In this document: positions 9,601-15,433 of the stretch, one piece after another
How positions within the stretch are numbered: the stretch's first letter is position 1
Layout: every line of letters starts with the position of its first letter
Source of the DNA: Planctomycetota bacterium
Lineage (GTDB): Bacteria > Planctomycetota > Phycisphaerae > WQYP01
Length of the DNA: 22,385 bases
NCBI GenBank assembly: GCA_021852225.1
Contig: JAJZOA010000304.1
Span: forward strand, 1-22,385
Direction: 5' to 3'
Made by a program: the position numbers and the translations under genes
Notes under the pieces: model-generated
The model's database searches: none
The model's input: only the letters and a program-made list of their open reading frames with translations
What the model was told of the DNA's origin: nothing

Positions 9601-10041
9601 CCAGCCGGCGTCGTTGGTCATGTTGATTTCCAGGCCCAGGCGAGCCGCTTCCGAACAGATAAAGCCGAACATGGTGCGCCACTCGGGGCTGCCGAATCGC
9701 ACCGGTCCGGGCGGAGTTCCTTGCGCAACTTCCATGATCAGCACGCCCCCGATTCCCGCCGCCTTCATTGCCTCAAGATCCGCGGTGACGCCTTCGCGTG
9801 TCAGGTTGCCATCCAAAAAGAACCAATAAACCCACGGGCGAGCGCTGTCAGGTGGTGCGAGGAATTCGCGGGATAAACGATCGTACGGTATTGACTCCGG
9901 CATATCCGATGAGACTGATTGCGGAATTGAAGAAGGCACAGCATTTCCACTCGCCGATGTTGCTCCCGCTGCACCAGCCAGAATGAAGAACCCCGACGCA
10001 CTGGAAAATTTAACAAATTCCCGGCGGTTCAAGTGTGACAT
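6667..10041 (-). CDS. Tat-exported glycoside hydrolase, GH106-type alpha-L-rhamnosidase
   Basis: GH106 enzymes cleave alpha-L-rhamnosidic bonds, as in rhamnogalacturonan. The 1124-residue product opens with a twin-arginine signal (NRREFVKFSSASGFFILAGA, residues 5-24), so it is probably exported folded. The mature start carries the family hallmark: SARPWVYWFFLDGNLTREGV (66-85), then DLEAMKAAGIGGVLIMEV, a TIM-barrel beginning. Barrel landmarks with conserved acidic residues are HIDSWE (331-336), SIEGYS (411-416) and IGQETFTADSNERW (463-476). The C-terminal region from about residue 1000 has a GH2-like galactose-binding sandwich (ATVFAPGHYGF upstream; DLGRVAVMAEVSLNGHRLD). ATG 10041 has AAGAAGGA (10058-10051) nine bases before it. 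It lies 234 bases downstream of thiG, probably with its own promoter. The exact substrate cannot be read from sequence. Confidence 0.88.
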   Translation of the reverse strand: MSHLNRREFVKFSSASGFFILAGAAGATSASGNAVPSSIPQSVSSDMPESIPYDRLSREFLAPPDSARPWVYWFFLDGNLTREGVTADLEAMKAAGIGGVLIMEVAQGTPPGPVRFGSPEWRTMFGFICSEAARLGLEINMTNDAGWCGSGGPWITPELSMQRLVWTSTGVSGGRKVDVMLSQPAQTDGYYQDVAVIAFPTPTAATHGQPYSIPDLAGVTEVVTQDDIAAQATWPRLAAGEIVKFNQVVDLTTHTNAYGRLLWNAPAGNWTILRFGHTSTGVDNHPAPAGGLGLETDKLSKRATTFHFDNLMAKLIAKAGPLAGGTLVCTHIDSWETGSQNWTRTFPDDFKTRRGYDLHRWLPVMTGQVVASLEESERFLWDLRKTISELLVENYSVCMRNLAEKNGLRLSIEGYSGVPVDEMHYGGTAVEPMSELWSWGRFGAAYSVTEMTSAGHVYGRRIIGQETFTADSNERWQGHPAVVKDIGDWAFCQGVNRFVVHRYAMQPFLNIAPGVSMGPWGLHYERTQTWWKQSLSWHQYVARCQHLLRQGHWVADVLYVQPEGAPSGCPTMPGAGDQSYVHTYKCDGCPAEAVISRLRVQNGNLVLPDGMAYRIMVLPDSPCMTVDLLTKIKALADAGATMIGATRPMKSPGLSGYPACDQKVSSLADKIWSSGRIITHKTPQQVLHEKNIPPDFTSDSQLHFAHRRTDDADIYFVTNLAENAVDANCAFRITGRTPKLWNPQTGAIEPAAIWTQDADRKVTHVSLRLEWKESTFVVFSRPAHNKGGITRITRNDTPLFGYPTRASAIHILHATYGPADDPARTRVVTAIVARLFHEGHTSFPVVQIAQIGGDPAFNVVKTLLIDVLIDGKKRQLRFLDGQTANLLTSVAAPLSVDITPVSGKHLSATVFAPGHYGFFSTGGAVRHARVASLPKPLELSAPWTVRFPPDRGAPAQVVLPKLISLSEHPVAGVKYFSGTAEYSTEFRLPPRMLSGHRRHFLDLGRVAVMAEVSLNGHRLDLLWKPPWQMDITGLLMPDRNTLSVKVTNLWINRMIGDEFLPEDSDRNPDGTLRQWPDWVLEGKKSPTGRISFTTWRLWHKNDQLVESGLLGPVTIRTAQIVVLA

Positions 10042-10073
10042 AAAAGTGTGTCCTTCTTAAATTAAAAAGAGCA

Positions 10074-10149
10074 TTGCAACGCGCGCTGCTGGTAAAGGGT
10101 TTTGCAATCTGTTCAACAATTAAAATTCCGGCAAGATAATAGGTTGCAA
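10074..10149. promoter_or_regulatory. Three palindromic TTGCAA sites upstream of the GH106 gene
   Basis: The 6-base palindrome TTGCAA occurs at 10074-10079, 10102-10107 and 10144-10149, all within 110 bases of the rhamnosidase start. Repetition of a palindrome in a gene's leader suggests operator half-sites, but short motifs recur by chance in AT-rich stretches. No convincing -35/-10 pair was found here. Confidence 0.25.
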
Positions 10150-10236
10150 ACGCAAAACGATACCATGACAACGTACCGATCGCTTCTTGATTGCTCCAAT
10201 TGCCTCAACAAACAGTTGCGTCGCGATATTCTGGCG

Positions 10237-10249
10237 ATTGCCAGGCAAT
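10237..10249. repeat. Short perfect inverted repeat between thiG and GH106
   Basis: ATTGCC-A-GGCAAT is a perfect 6-bp inverted repeat with a one-base centre, 27 bases past the thiG stop. It is compatible with a protein-binding site; it is too tight to fold as an RNA hairpin terminator. Confidence 0.25.
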
Positions 10250-10275
10250 TAATATTCCCACCGGGAAACGTTGAA

Positions 10276-11091
10276 TCAGCCGTTGATACGACCTTCCCAT
10301 GGGCTGCTGGCTGTTGCATACAGTTTGCGAGGGATGCGGCCAGCGGTGCCAGCCAGCCGTCCGGCTTCGGTGGCCAGTGCCATGGCCTGAGCCATTTTGA
10401 CGGGGTCTTGTGCGCCAGCAATGGCGGTATTCAGAAGAACCCCATCCACCCCGATTTCCATGGCGGCGGCTACATCGCTGGCGGTTCCCACTCCGGCGTC
10501 CACGATGATCGGATAGGCGGGATCGTTGTGTTTGAGTTCCTCCAGAATGATGCGAATCGCATTGGGGTTCAGCACGCCCTGTCCGGACCCAATGGGGGAT
10601 CCCGCGGGCATCACGGCTGCAGCTCCGGCTTCTTTGATGCGCTTGCAAAGCATCACATCGTCCGAACAATAGACCAGCACGTGAAACCCATCAGCCACCA
10701 GAATTTTCAACGCCTCCAGCGTTCCCAGCGGTTCGGGCAGAAGCGTTTTGGTATCACCAAGGCATTCGAGTTTCACCCATTGTGCTCCCTGATACCCCGA
10801 CCCATCCAATAATTCCCGCCCCAGCCGAGCGACGCGAACCACTTCGTCGGCGGTGAAACAGCCTGCTGTATTAGGCAGCAGAATATATTTTTTGGGGTCA
10901 ATAAAATCCAGAATATTGCGACCAGAATTTTTGTCCACAAGTCGTTCACGCCGGACTGCTACCGTGACGCAATTAGATTTGCTTGCCGCGTGACACTGCT
11001 GCATCAGCTCCAGCGTGGCATACTTGCCGGTGCCCACAATCAGCCGTGATGAAAGCGTATAAGGGCCTATTTTCAGTTGTTTGTCCATCAT
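10276..11091 (-). CDS. thiG: Thiazole synthase ThiG
   Basis: ThiG builds the thiazole phosphate of thiamine from 1-deoxy-D-xylulose 5-phosphate, the dehydroglycine imine and sulfur carried by ThiS thiocarboxylate. It works in the cytoplasm. The 271-residue product is full length. Landmarks: [11 protein letters not shown] (14-24), [20 protein letters not shown] (71-90), the Schiff-base lysine K107 in [24 protein letters not shown], and the phosphate-binding [23 protein letters not shown] 11091 is the first of two adjacent ATGs; a GGAAGG lies rather far upstream (about 12 bases). The thiS gene precedes it by 51 bases on the same strand, so the two very likely share one transcript. The glycine/tyrosine oxidase partner (ThiO or ThiH) is not in the window. 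Confidence 0.96.
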   Translation of the reverse strand: MMDKQLKIGPYTLSSRLIVGTGKYATLELMQQCHAASKSNCVTVAVRRERLVDKNSGRNILDFIDPKKYILLPNTAGCFTADEVVRVARLGRELLDGSGYQGAQWVKLECLGDTKTLLPEPLGTLEALKILVADGFHVLVYCSDDVMLCKRIKEAGAAAVMPAGSPIGSGQGVLNPNAIRIILEELKHNDPAYPIIVDAGVGTASDVAAAMEIGVDGVLLNTAIAGAQDPVKMAQAMALATEAGRLAGTAGRIPRKLYATASSPWEGRING

Positions 11092-11142
11092 GGGTGAAAA
11101 TAACCTTCCAAAAAATGCTGTAAGATTTTGCCAAGGCTTAAG

Positions 11143-11343
11143 TCAGCCGCCGCCAACCAGTGTAACGACTTCAATTTGATCCTGTGGCGCCAGGCGAACG
11201 GTATAAAAATCCGCTCGGCGGACAATTTCACCGTTGCGTTCCACCGCCACGCGCACCGGCGCAAGCTTGTGCAATGCCAGAAGCTCGCCGATAGTTGCTT
11301 TTTCCGGAATTTCCATCTTTTTTCCGTTCAGCAGAATTTCCAT
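11143..11343 (-). CDS. thiS: Sulfur carrier protein ThiS
   Basis: ThiS is the ubiquitin-fold sulfur carrier: its C-terminal glycine is adenylylated (ThiF), converted to a thiocarboxylate and used by ThiG. The product is 66 residues, the usual family size. It opens MEILLNGKKMEIPEKATIGE, contains the conserved VAVERNGEIV strand, and ends in VTLVGGG, so the required terminal Gly-Gly is present. The frame remains open upstream for 276 further bases, but that part has no resemblance to ThiS and is low-complexity, so ATG 11343 is taken as the start although its ribosome binding site is weak. It is followed by thiG in the same direction. No TPP riboswitch was seen in the leader. Confidence 0.93.
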   Translation of the reverse strand: MEILLNGKKMEIPEKATIGELLALHKLAPVRVAVERNGEIVRRADFYTVRLAPQDQIEVVTLVGGG

Positions 11344-11955
11344 GAATAAAATATTACACCCAAGTATGTTCTTCGGCCACTTGAGGCAACCTTGGAATTG
11401 GGAATGTACGGTGATTGTCGCCACCCGCGCCGCAATGTGGTCGGCGCGTCCGTGCGCCGCCTGCGGCCGATAGGGGCGGTTTCCCTGCATCTGACCTGGC
11501 ACGACATTTCGCGTACCACTATGCCGCCGCGGCAGTGCGACTCCATCATTACGACCGGGGCTGGGGGGCGATTCGGGAATGGTCAATGCCAATATCAGGC
11601 AGCGGGTCCGGACACGCAAAAGAGGCCGCGCGGTGCCGGCTCCGGGGAGGGACTAAAAGCGGCAACAGTGGATGTGGTCATGATGGTTGCAATCGGCCTT
11701 TTGGAAGACCGCGGGCTTGTGGCCATTGTTGCCTCTGGTGCCAGTTATGTTGACCAAAGTATCGAACCTTTGAAATCCGGAGGGTAAACGCAGCATAATA
11801 ATAAATTCGCTAAACAAAGCGGAGCTAACAGCCGGCGGCCAGAAGCAGGCACCAGCGGGAAATCGGTGGTTTGGCCAAAATATCGCCTATGCCGAATTTG
11901 TTGAGGCTCGCGGGACGGCTGCCTTATACGAACCCAAGAATAATATGCGGGTGCA

Positions 11956-11983
11956 TTGCCACTCGCCAATTCCGGCATACAAT
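11956..11983 (+). promoter_or_regulatory. Sigma-70-like promoter of the peroxiredoxin unit
   Basis: TTGCCA (11956-11961) and TACAAT (11978-11983) each match the consensus at 5 of 6 positions, with 16-base spacing. They lie 66 bases before the peroxiredoxin start and in its direction. This is the best promoter match I saw in the window. Confidence 0.55.
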
Positions 11984-11992
11984 CTGTATTGT
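11979..11992. promoter_or_regulatory. Inverted repeat overlapping the -10 box, candidate operator
   Basis: ACAAT-CTGT-ATTGT is a perfect 5-bp inverted repeat with a four-base centre that covers most of the -10 hexamer and the likely start point. The position suits a repressor. The ATTGT/ACAAT arms recall Fur/PerR-type boxes in general character, but the match is too short to name a regulator. Confidence 0.35.
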
Positions 11993-12049
11993 CGTCTGCG
12001 GTGGAATTGTTGGTCCGCGGGCAATGACGACTGCTAGACGGGAGTGTGT

Positions 12050-12571
12050 GTGCCAGTGGATTCAAAAGATATAACCAATCCTGCAGCGCTGCATCAGGGC
12101 GTAGCGTTGCCAGCCCAAATTTTGCCGGCCGGTGCGGTCGCACCGGATTTTTCCCTGCCTTATGCAGTGGGTAAATGTATGTCGCTAAGTGACTATCGCG
12201 GTCGGCCGGTGGTGCTGGCATTTTACCCGGCGGATTTCAGTCCGGTTTGCGGGGATCAGTTGGCCCTGTACAACGAGATTCTGGAAGAATTCGCACACTA
12301 CAAAGCGTGCCTGCTGGGAATCTCTGTGGATGGTCCGTTTTGCCATCAGGCATACGCGAAAAGCCGCAGCCTGGAATTTTCATTGCTGGCGGATTTTGAA
12401 CCCAAAGGTGAGGTTGCGCGGAAGTACGGCGTTTATCATCACGCGTGGGGCGTGGCGCGCCGGGCTTTGTTCGTGATTAATGCGGCAGGCATCATTCACT
12501 GGAGTCATCTGGCGGATATGGATGTAAGCCCGGGAGCGGACGGCATTCTGGCGGCATTGGCCGAGTTATGA
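12050..12571 (+). CDS. Peroxiredoxin of the AhpC/TSA superfamily, AhpE-like
   Basis: Peroxiredoxins reduce hydroperoxides through a peroxidatic cysteine that a thiol partner then re-reduces. The 173-residue product has the thioredoxin fold with PDFSLPYAVGK, then VVLAFYPADFSPVCGDQ, where P60, S64 and C67 form the P-xxx-S-xx-C active site. The motif LLADFEPKGEVARKYGVY and the strand RRALFVINAAGIIHW are typical of AhpE-like members, with R138 as the likely third active-site residue. Other cysteines are C43, C87 and C98 (VDGPFCHQ); C98 is a candidate resolving residue. No signal peptide, so it is cytosolic. GTG 12050 follows GGGAG (12040-12044) at five bases; GTG at 12044 or 12056 is also possible. 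It is first in a three-gene unit: the DsbA-like gene begins 34 bases on, and could supply reducing equivalents. Confidence 0.88.
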   Translation: MPVDSKDITNPAALHQGVALPAQILPAGAVAPDFSLPYAVGKCMSLSDYRGRPVVLAFYPADFSPVCGDQLALYNEILEEFAHYKACLLGISVDGPFCHQAYAKSRSLEFSLLADFEPKGEVARKYGVYHHAWGVARRALFVINAAGIIHWSHLADMDVSPGADGILAALAEL

Positions 12572-12605
12572 TCGGCCTTTGGACCGGATCGAATGGAGAC
12601 CCCGT

Positions 12606-13241
12606 ATGCTTCGCAGTTTGCCCATCGCGCCGCGTCCGGAATTAAAACCGCCGCCGGGGGTGGATGATCACTGGACCGGTTCGATAGGTCCGGCGGTGGA
12701 ATTGGTGATGTTTGGCGATTACCAATGTCCGCACTGCAAGGCCGTGGATATGGTGTTGCGTGAGCTTCGCCATAGGCTGGCCGTTCCCCTGCGGATTTAC
12801 TGGCGGCATTTTCCGCTGGCTAAGGTCCATCCACATTCGCGCGACGCGGCGCTGGTGGCCGAGGCCGGCGCGCGGAGCGGGCTTTTCTGGCCGCTGCATC
12901 ATCTGTTGTTTGATCGCAGTCCTGACCTTTCGCGCGAGAAATTGCTGGAATATGCGGCGCAGACTGGCGTTGATCCAAACCAGATGTCGAACTGCTTTTC
13001 CGATCCACTGCTTGCGGCACGTGTGCGGGATCACATCAAAAGCGGCGTGCGCAGCGGTGTCAATAAAACGCCCACGCTGTATTTCCAAGGGCTGCGATAT
13101 AACGGTGGAAACAATGCGGCGGCTCTTGAGGATGCTATTGTTGCGGCAGCGGAACTTGCGACCGATTCATCGGAAGCGGCAGGGGCGCAGCAGAACATGG
13201 ACGCGGTCGATCCGCCTGTGAACGGTGGAGGCTTGTCTTGA
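12606..13241 (+). CDS. Cytosolic DsbA-family dithiol protein (CPHC)
   Basis: The 211-residue product has a DsbA-type thioredoxin fold with helical insert: VELVMFGDYQCPHCKAVDMV (31-50) with the CPHC redox pair C41/C44, RIYWRHFPLAKVHPHSRDAA, and the cis-proline P156 in NKTPTLYFQG. Similar modules are known as stand-alone proteins and as tails fused to NhaA antiporters. No signal peptide or membrane anchor is visible, so unlike periplasmic DsbA it should work in the cytosol, as reductase or isomerase. ATG 12606 has GGAG (12594-12597) eight bases upstream; an earlier TTG at 12579 is poor. It sits between the peroxiredoxin and the channel-like gene and overlaps the latter by one base (TGATG at 13239-13243), a sign of translational coupling. 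Residues 185-211 are a low-complexity tail. Partnership with the peroxiredoxin is inference. Confidence 0.87.
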   Translation: MLRSLPIAPRPELKPPPGVDDHWTGSIGPAVELVMFGDYQCPHCKAVDMVLRELRHRLAVPLRIYWRHFPLAKVHPHSRDAALVAEAGARSGLFWPLHHLLFDRSPDLSREKLLEYAAQTGVDPNQMSNCFSDPLLAARVRDHIKSGVRSGVNKTPTLYFQGLRYNGGNNAAALEDAIVAAAELATDSSEAAGAQQNMDAVDPPVNGGGLS

Positions 13242-14266
13242 TGATGGGAATTGCGCTATTTGCCACCGGAACTGGCATACTGCTGCTGGCCGCCGTGGAT
13301 ATGTTGTGGACCGTTTTTCTTGAGGGTGCCGGCCCGCTGACAAAATATCTATATCCGCGGCTTGGTTATGCCTTGCGCCGGATCCATGTCCGGAGTGGAA
13401 TTAAAGTTCAAAAAATATCCGGGCTGTTGGTCGTGCTGATGAGCCTGCTGATCTGGACCGGGCTTGTGTGGTTTGGCTGGTCGCTGATATTCTGTTCTTC
13501 GCCATGGGCGGTGGTAAGTGCGGCAACGCATAAACCGGCGGATATATGTGAACGAATTTATTTTACCGGGACCACAATTTTTACGCTGGGGCTGGGGGAT
13601 TTTATACCACAGGGGCCGGTGTTTCAGATAGCCACCGACTTTGCGACCGGTTCGGGTTTTGTGCTACTGGGGCTGGCGATGGCTTATCTGGTGCCGGTCA
13701 GCAGTGCCGCAACGCAAAAGCGGCAGGTGGCGCTGAATATCTGGTGTCTTGGGCATTCACCTGCGGATATTATTATCAGAGGGTGGAATGGTGCGGATAC
13801 AACGGCGCTGGCACCGCATTTTGCCGCACTTGTTTCAAGTCTGACTTTGCTGGCGGAAAGTCATATTACCTACCCGGTGCTTTATTTTTTCTTTGCATCA
13901 CGGCGAAGCTCCGCGGCGGGACCCAATATTGCCGCAATTGATGAAGTGATTACGGTGCTGGAATGCGGGCTTGACGAAGGATGTCGGCTGGATACGCCAT
14001 CACTGGGTGCCGTACGCGAGGCGATCACGCAATATCTTGAAACACTCCGGGTCACGCTTCTGACGTTGCCGCAGGAGATTCCGCCTGCTCCATCGCTTCA
14101 GACGCTGCGCGACGCGGGCATTCCAGCGGCTTCGGATGAGCTTTTTCGTAATGCTGTTGCCCAGTTGGCACCACGCCGCAAACTGCTGCTGGCATTAACG
14201 CGGAGAGACGGCTTTGAATGGGACAGTGTCTGGCCGATGCATGGCATCAGTAACGAGCCGGCATAA
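13241..14266 (+). CDS. Ion-channel-like membrane protein (Ion_trans_2-type pore)
   Basis: A 341-residue protein with three hydrophobic segments: about 3-28, 57-84 and 132-153. Before the last lies a pore-loop-like stretch, YFTGTTIFTLGLGDFIPQG (107-125). It has the layout of a potassium channel filter (T-x-G-[YF]-G-D followed by a hydrophobic residue and P) but with leucine at the tyrosine position: T115-L-G-L-G-D120. Residues 155-341 are a soluble, mostly helical tail with no domain I recognise and one cysteine pair region (C in VLECGLDEGC). ATG 13241 overlaps the stop of the DsbA-like gene and has GGTGGAGG (13224-13231) nine bases before it. Channel identity rests on the filter and topology; ion selectivity is open. 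Third and apparently last gene of the peroxiredoxin unit. Confidence 0.75.
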   Translation: MMGIALFATGTGILLLAAVDMLWTVFLEGAGPLTKYLYPRLGYALRRIHVRSGIKVQKISGLLVVLMSLLIWTGLVWFGWSLIFCSSPWAVVSAATHKPADICERIYFTGTTIFTLGLGDFIPQGPVFQIATDFATGSGFVLLGLAMAYLVPVSSAATQKRQVALNIWCLGHSPADIIIRGWNGADTTALAPHFAALVSSLTLLAESHITYPVLYFFFASRRSSAAGPNIAAIDEVITVLECGLDEGCRLDTPSLGAVREAITQYLETLRVTLLTLPQEIPPAPSLQTLRDAGIPAASDELFRNAVAQLAPRRKLLLALTRRDGFEWDSVWPMHGISNEPA

Positions 14267-14588
14267 AGCGGCCCGCGGGAGCGGCCCATGCGTACAGTGG
14301 CGACGTGTTTTCGCGAACTATATTTTTGTGAAAAACGAGGACAAATTGCCGTGAAAAGTCCGCCGGCTCGTGGTCGAACCGCGGGCGGGGGCATAATTGC
14401 ATGCATGTACCGGTGTCGCAGGATGATAAAATAATAAGGCAATATGATATTGACGAATTCTTGATTCGGGTTATTCTTCATGCATTGATGGCGGCGGGTA
14501 TTCACTTGTTAAGCGATGGCCATTCTTCATCGCATTGACTCGCCCCAAAAAGAAAAAGTTTCGGAAATACCTTGTTCGAGGAGAAACT
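14267..14588. other. Intergenic region before the LEPR-type gene remnant
   Basis: About 320 bases without a supported gene. A palindromic CCCGCGGG and a weak CCGCC/GGCGG stem occur near 14274 and 14362-14390, neither followed by a T tract. A promoter candidate is listed separately. The stretch just before 14589 holds a good ribosome binding site, GAGGAG at 14578-14583. Confidence 0.4.
14450..14477 (+). promoter_or_regulatory. Weak sigma-70-like promoter candidate before the LEPR-type remnant
   Basis: TTGACG (14450-14455) matches the -35 box at 5 of 6 positions and TATTCT (14472-14477) the -10 at 4 of 6, with 16-base spacing, 111 bases before the ATG at 14589. Confidence 0.3.
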
Positions 14589-14777
14589 ATGCTTTGGCGG
14601 CGAAGGAAGTCTGCGAAAAACAGTGTGATAAAACAGAAGGCTGGCGTCCGCAGGGCACCCTGTCTGGAAGCGCTTGAGCCGCGACTGTACATGAGCGGTT
14701 CAAATGCGATTGACACGCTCAATTTTGGAAATGTAACCGGAAATGCCACATCGGAGTCCATTATTACCGTGACCTGA
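14589..14777 (+). pseudogene. Truncated LEPR-XLL-type surface protein, N-terminus only
   Basis: The 62-residue frame opens with a basic stretch (MLWRRRKSAKNSVIKQKAG) and then LEALEPRLYMSGSNAIDTL. This is the N-terminal signature (LEPR-x-LLS) that heads many very large secreted or surface proteins of planctomycetes and relatives. Here translation stops at 14777 after only a few residues beyond the motif; such proteins usually run for hundreds to thousands of residues. The ATG has GAGGAG five bases upstream, so the start is intact. No continuation was seen in other frames downstream. The next gene is tRNA-Leu on the other strand, whose 3' end faces this remnant. I read it as a broken gene left by a deletion or integration event; a genuine short exported peptide is less likely. 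Confidence 0.65.
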
Positions 14778-14887
14778 TCTTACCGACGGACGACGTTCTG
14801 ATTGCGGTTGTTTGGAATTTGGCCGCAGCGTCGGTATTACCGGCAGATAAACGGCATCATCGTTCCGCATTGCAGAACCCGTCGGAT

Positions 14888-14969
14888 TGCTCGGGACAGG
14901 AATCGAACCTGCACTCCTTTCGGAACCGGAACCTAAATCCGGCGCGTCTGCCAATTCCGCCACCCGAGC
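14888..14969 (-). tRNA. tRNA-Leu (anticodon UAG)
   Basis: The minus strand folds as a class II tRNA. The acceptor arm is GCTCGGG (14969-14963) with CCCGAGC (14895-14889). The D arm contains the usual TGGC...GGCAGA, and the anticodon stem CCGGA/TCCGG encloses loop TTTAGGT, anticodon TAG. A variable arm follows (TTCCGAAAGGAG region), then the T arm GCAGGTTCGATTCCTGT. The discriminator base is A, as expected for leucine. CCA is not encoded. An AT-rich TATATT (14987-14982) 12 bases before the 5' end may be its -10 box. Confidence 0.95.
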
Positions 14970-15123
14970 GGGGAGGAGCTAAATATAGCATAATTTTTTA
15001 TTCTGGCAGAGCGCATAGAGTTTTTTATTTGAAGGACCTTGGGCCGGACATATGTCATCATTTCCGGCGGGCATGATGCTTGCCAGGACTGGCTTCCTTA
15101 AAAATCGCATTAAGGGAAAAATG

Positions 15124-15137
15124 TGGGACTGGTCCCA
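15124..15137. repeat. Short inverted repeat TGGGAC-TG-GTCCCA
   Basis: Six-base arms with a two-base centre, 297 bases before moxR. The compact form suits a dimeric DNA-binding protein rather than an RNA hairpin. Confidence 0.3.
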
Positions 15138-15211
15138 ATGCCTGCGAAATGCCGATAAAAAGGTCAGTGCCGGGCCGGATTGGCCATTCAGTATCGCCCG
15201 TTAGTATCGCA

Positions 15212-15236
15212 GTCTGGCTTGGAGATTCCGCCAGAC
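15212..15236 (+). repeat. Stable hairpin in the moxR upstream region
   Basis: GTCTGGC and GCCAGAC pair perfectly. Within the loop GGA-GAT-TCC can extend the stem to ten pairs with a two-base TT bulge. No T tract follows, so it is unlikely to be a terminator; if transcribed it would form a firm structure about 200 bases before moxR. Confidence 0.4.
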
Positions 15237-15433
15237 AGCGTTTATACTGCCGGTTTGCAACTGTCGGCGATATCGAGGCTTGCAGCTGGAATTAACGGAA
15301 GGTTGGTTGCAAAAATGCCAATGTCGGCTTTTCGGTTGAGTTCCCTGTCGTAAAGTCGCGGCGGGACCGTGGAAAAATATGGGTGACTGGGAGGAATTGG
15401 CTGGATTTTTATACTGGCGGAAGGCGTTGAAGC

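Larger units (their letters stand above)
11344..12049. other. 706-base intergenic stretch between thiS and the peroxiredoxin gene
   Basis: The flanking genes are divergent. Frames of 130-160 residues are open on both strands, but they are arginine-, proline- and glycine-rich, lack ribosome binding sites and resemble nothing known. I looked on both strands for TPP riboswitch, RNase P RNA, tmRNA and SRP RNA landmarks and found none. GGCCA (about 11840) and TGGCC (about 11872) with an inner CACC/GGTG could pair as a weak stem. The right end carries the promoter at 11956-11983. Confidence 0.5.
14970..15433. other. 464-base region between tRNA-Leu and moxR
   Basis: No supported gene on either strand. 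It carries two notable inverted repeats (15124-15137 and 15212-15236, listed separately). It also has a repeated TTTATACTG[CG]CGG motif, at about 15240 and 15410, whose TATACT could serve as -10 boxes for moxR, although no matching -35 was found. Confidence 0.45.

Noticed and set aside
11344..11619. N-terminal extension of ThiS on the minus strand
   Set aside because: The extra 92 residues do not resemble ThiS, which is normally about 66 residues and is complete from 11343.
11392..11787. 131-residue plus-strand frame
   Set aside because: No ribosome binding site, unusual composition and no recognisable domain.
11745..12221. 158-residue minus-strand frame overlapping the peroxiredoxin start
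   Set aside because: Overlaps a firm gene on the other strand and has a proline/histidine/arginine-rich composition typical of antisense frames.
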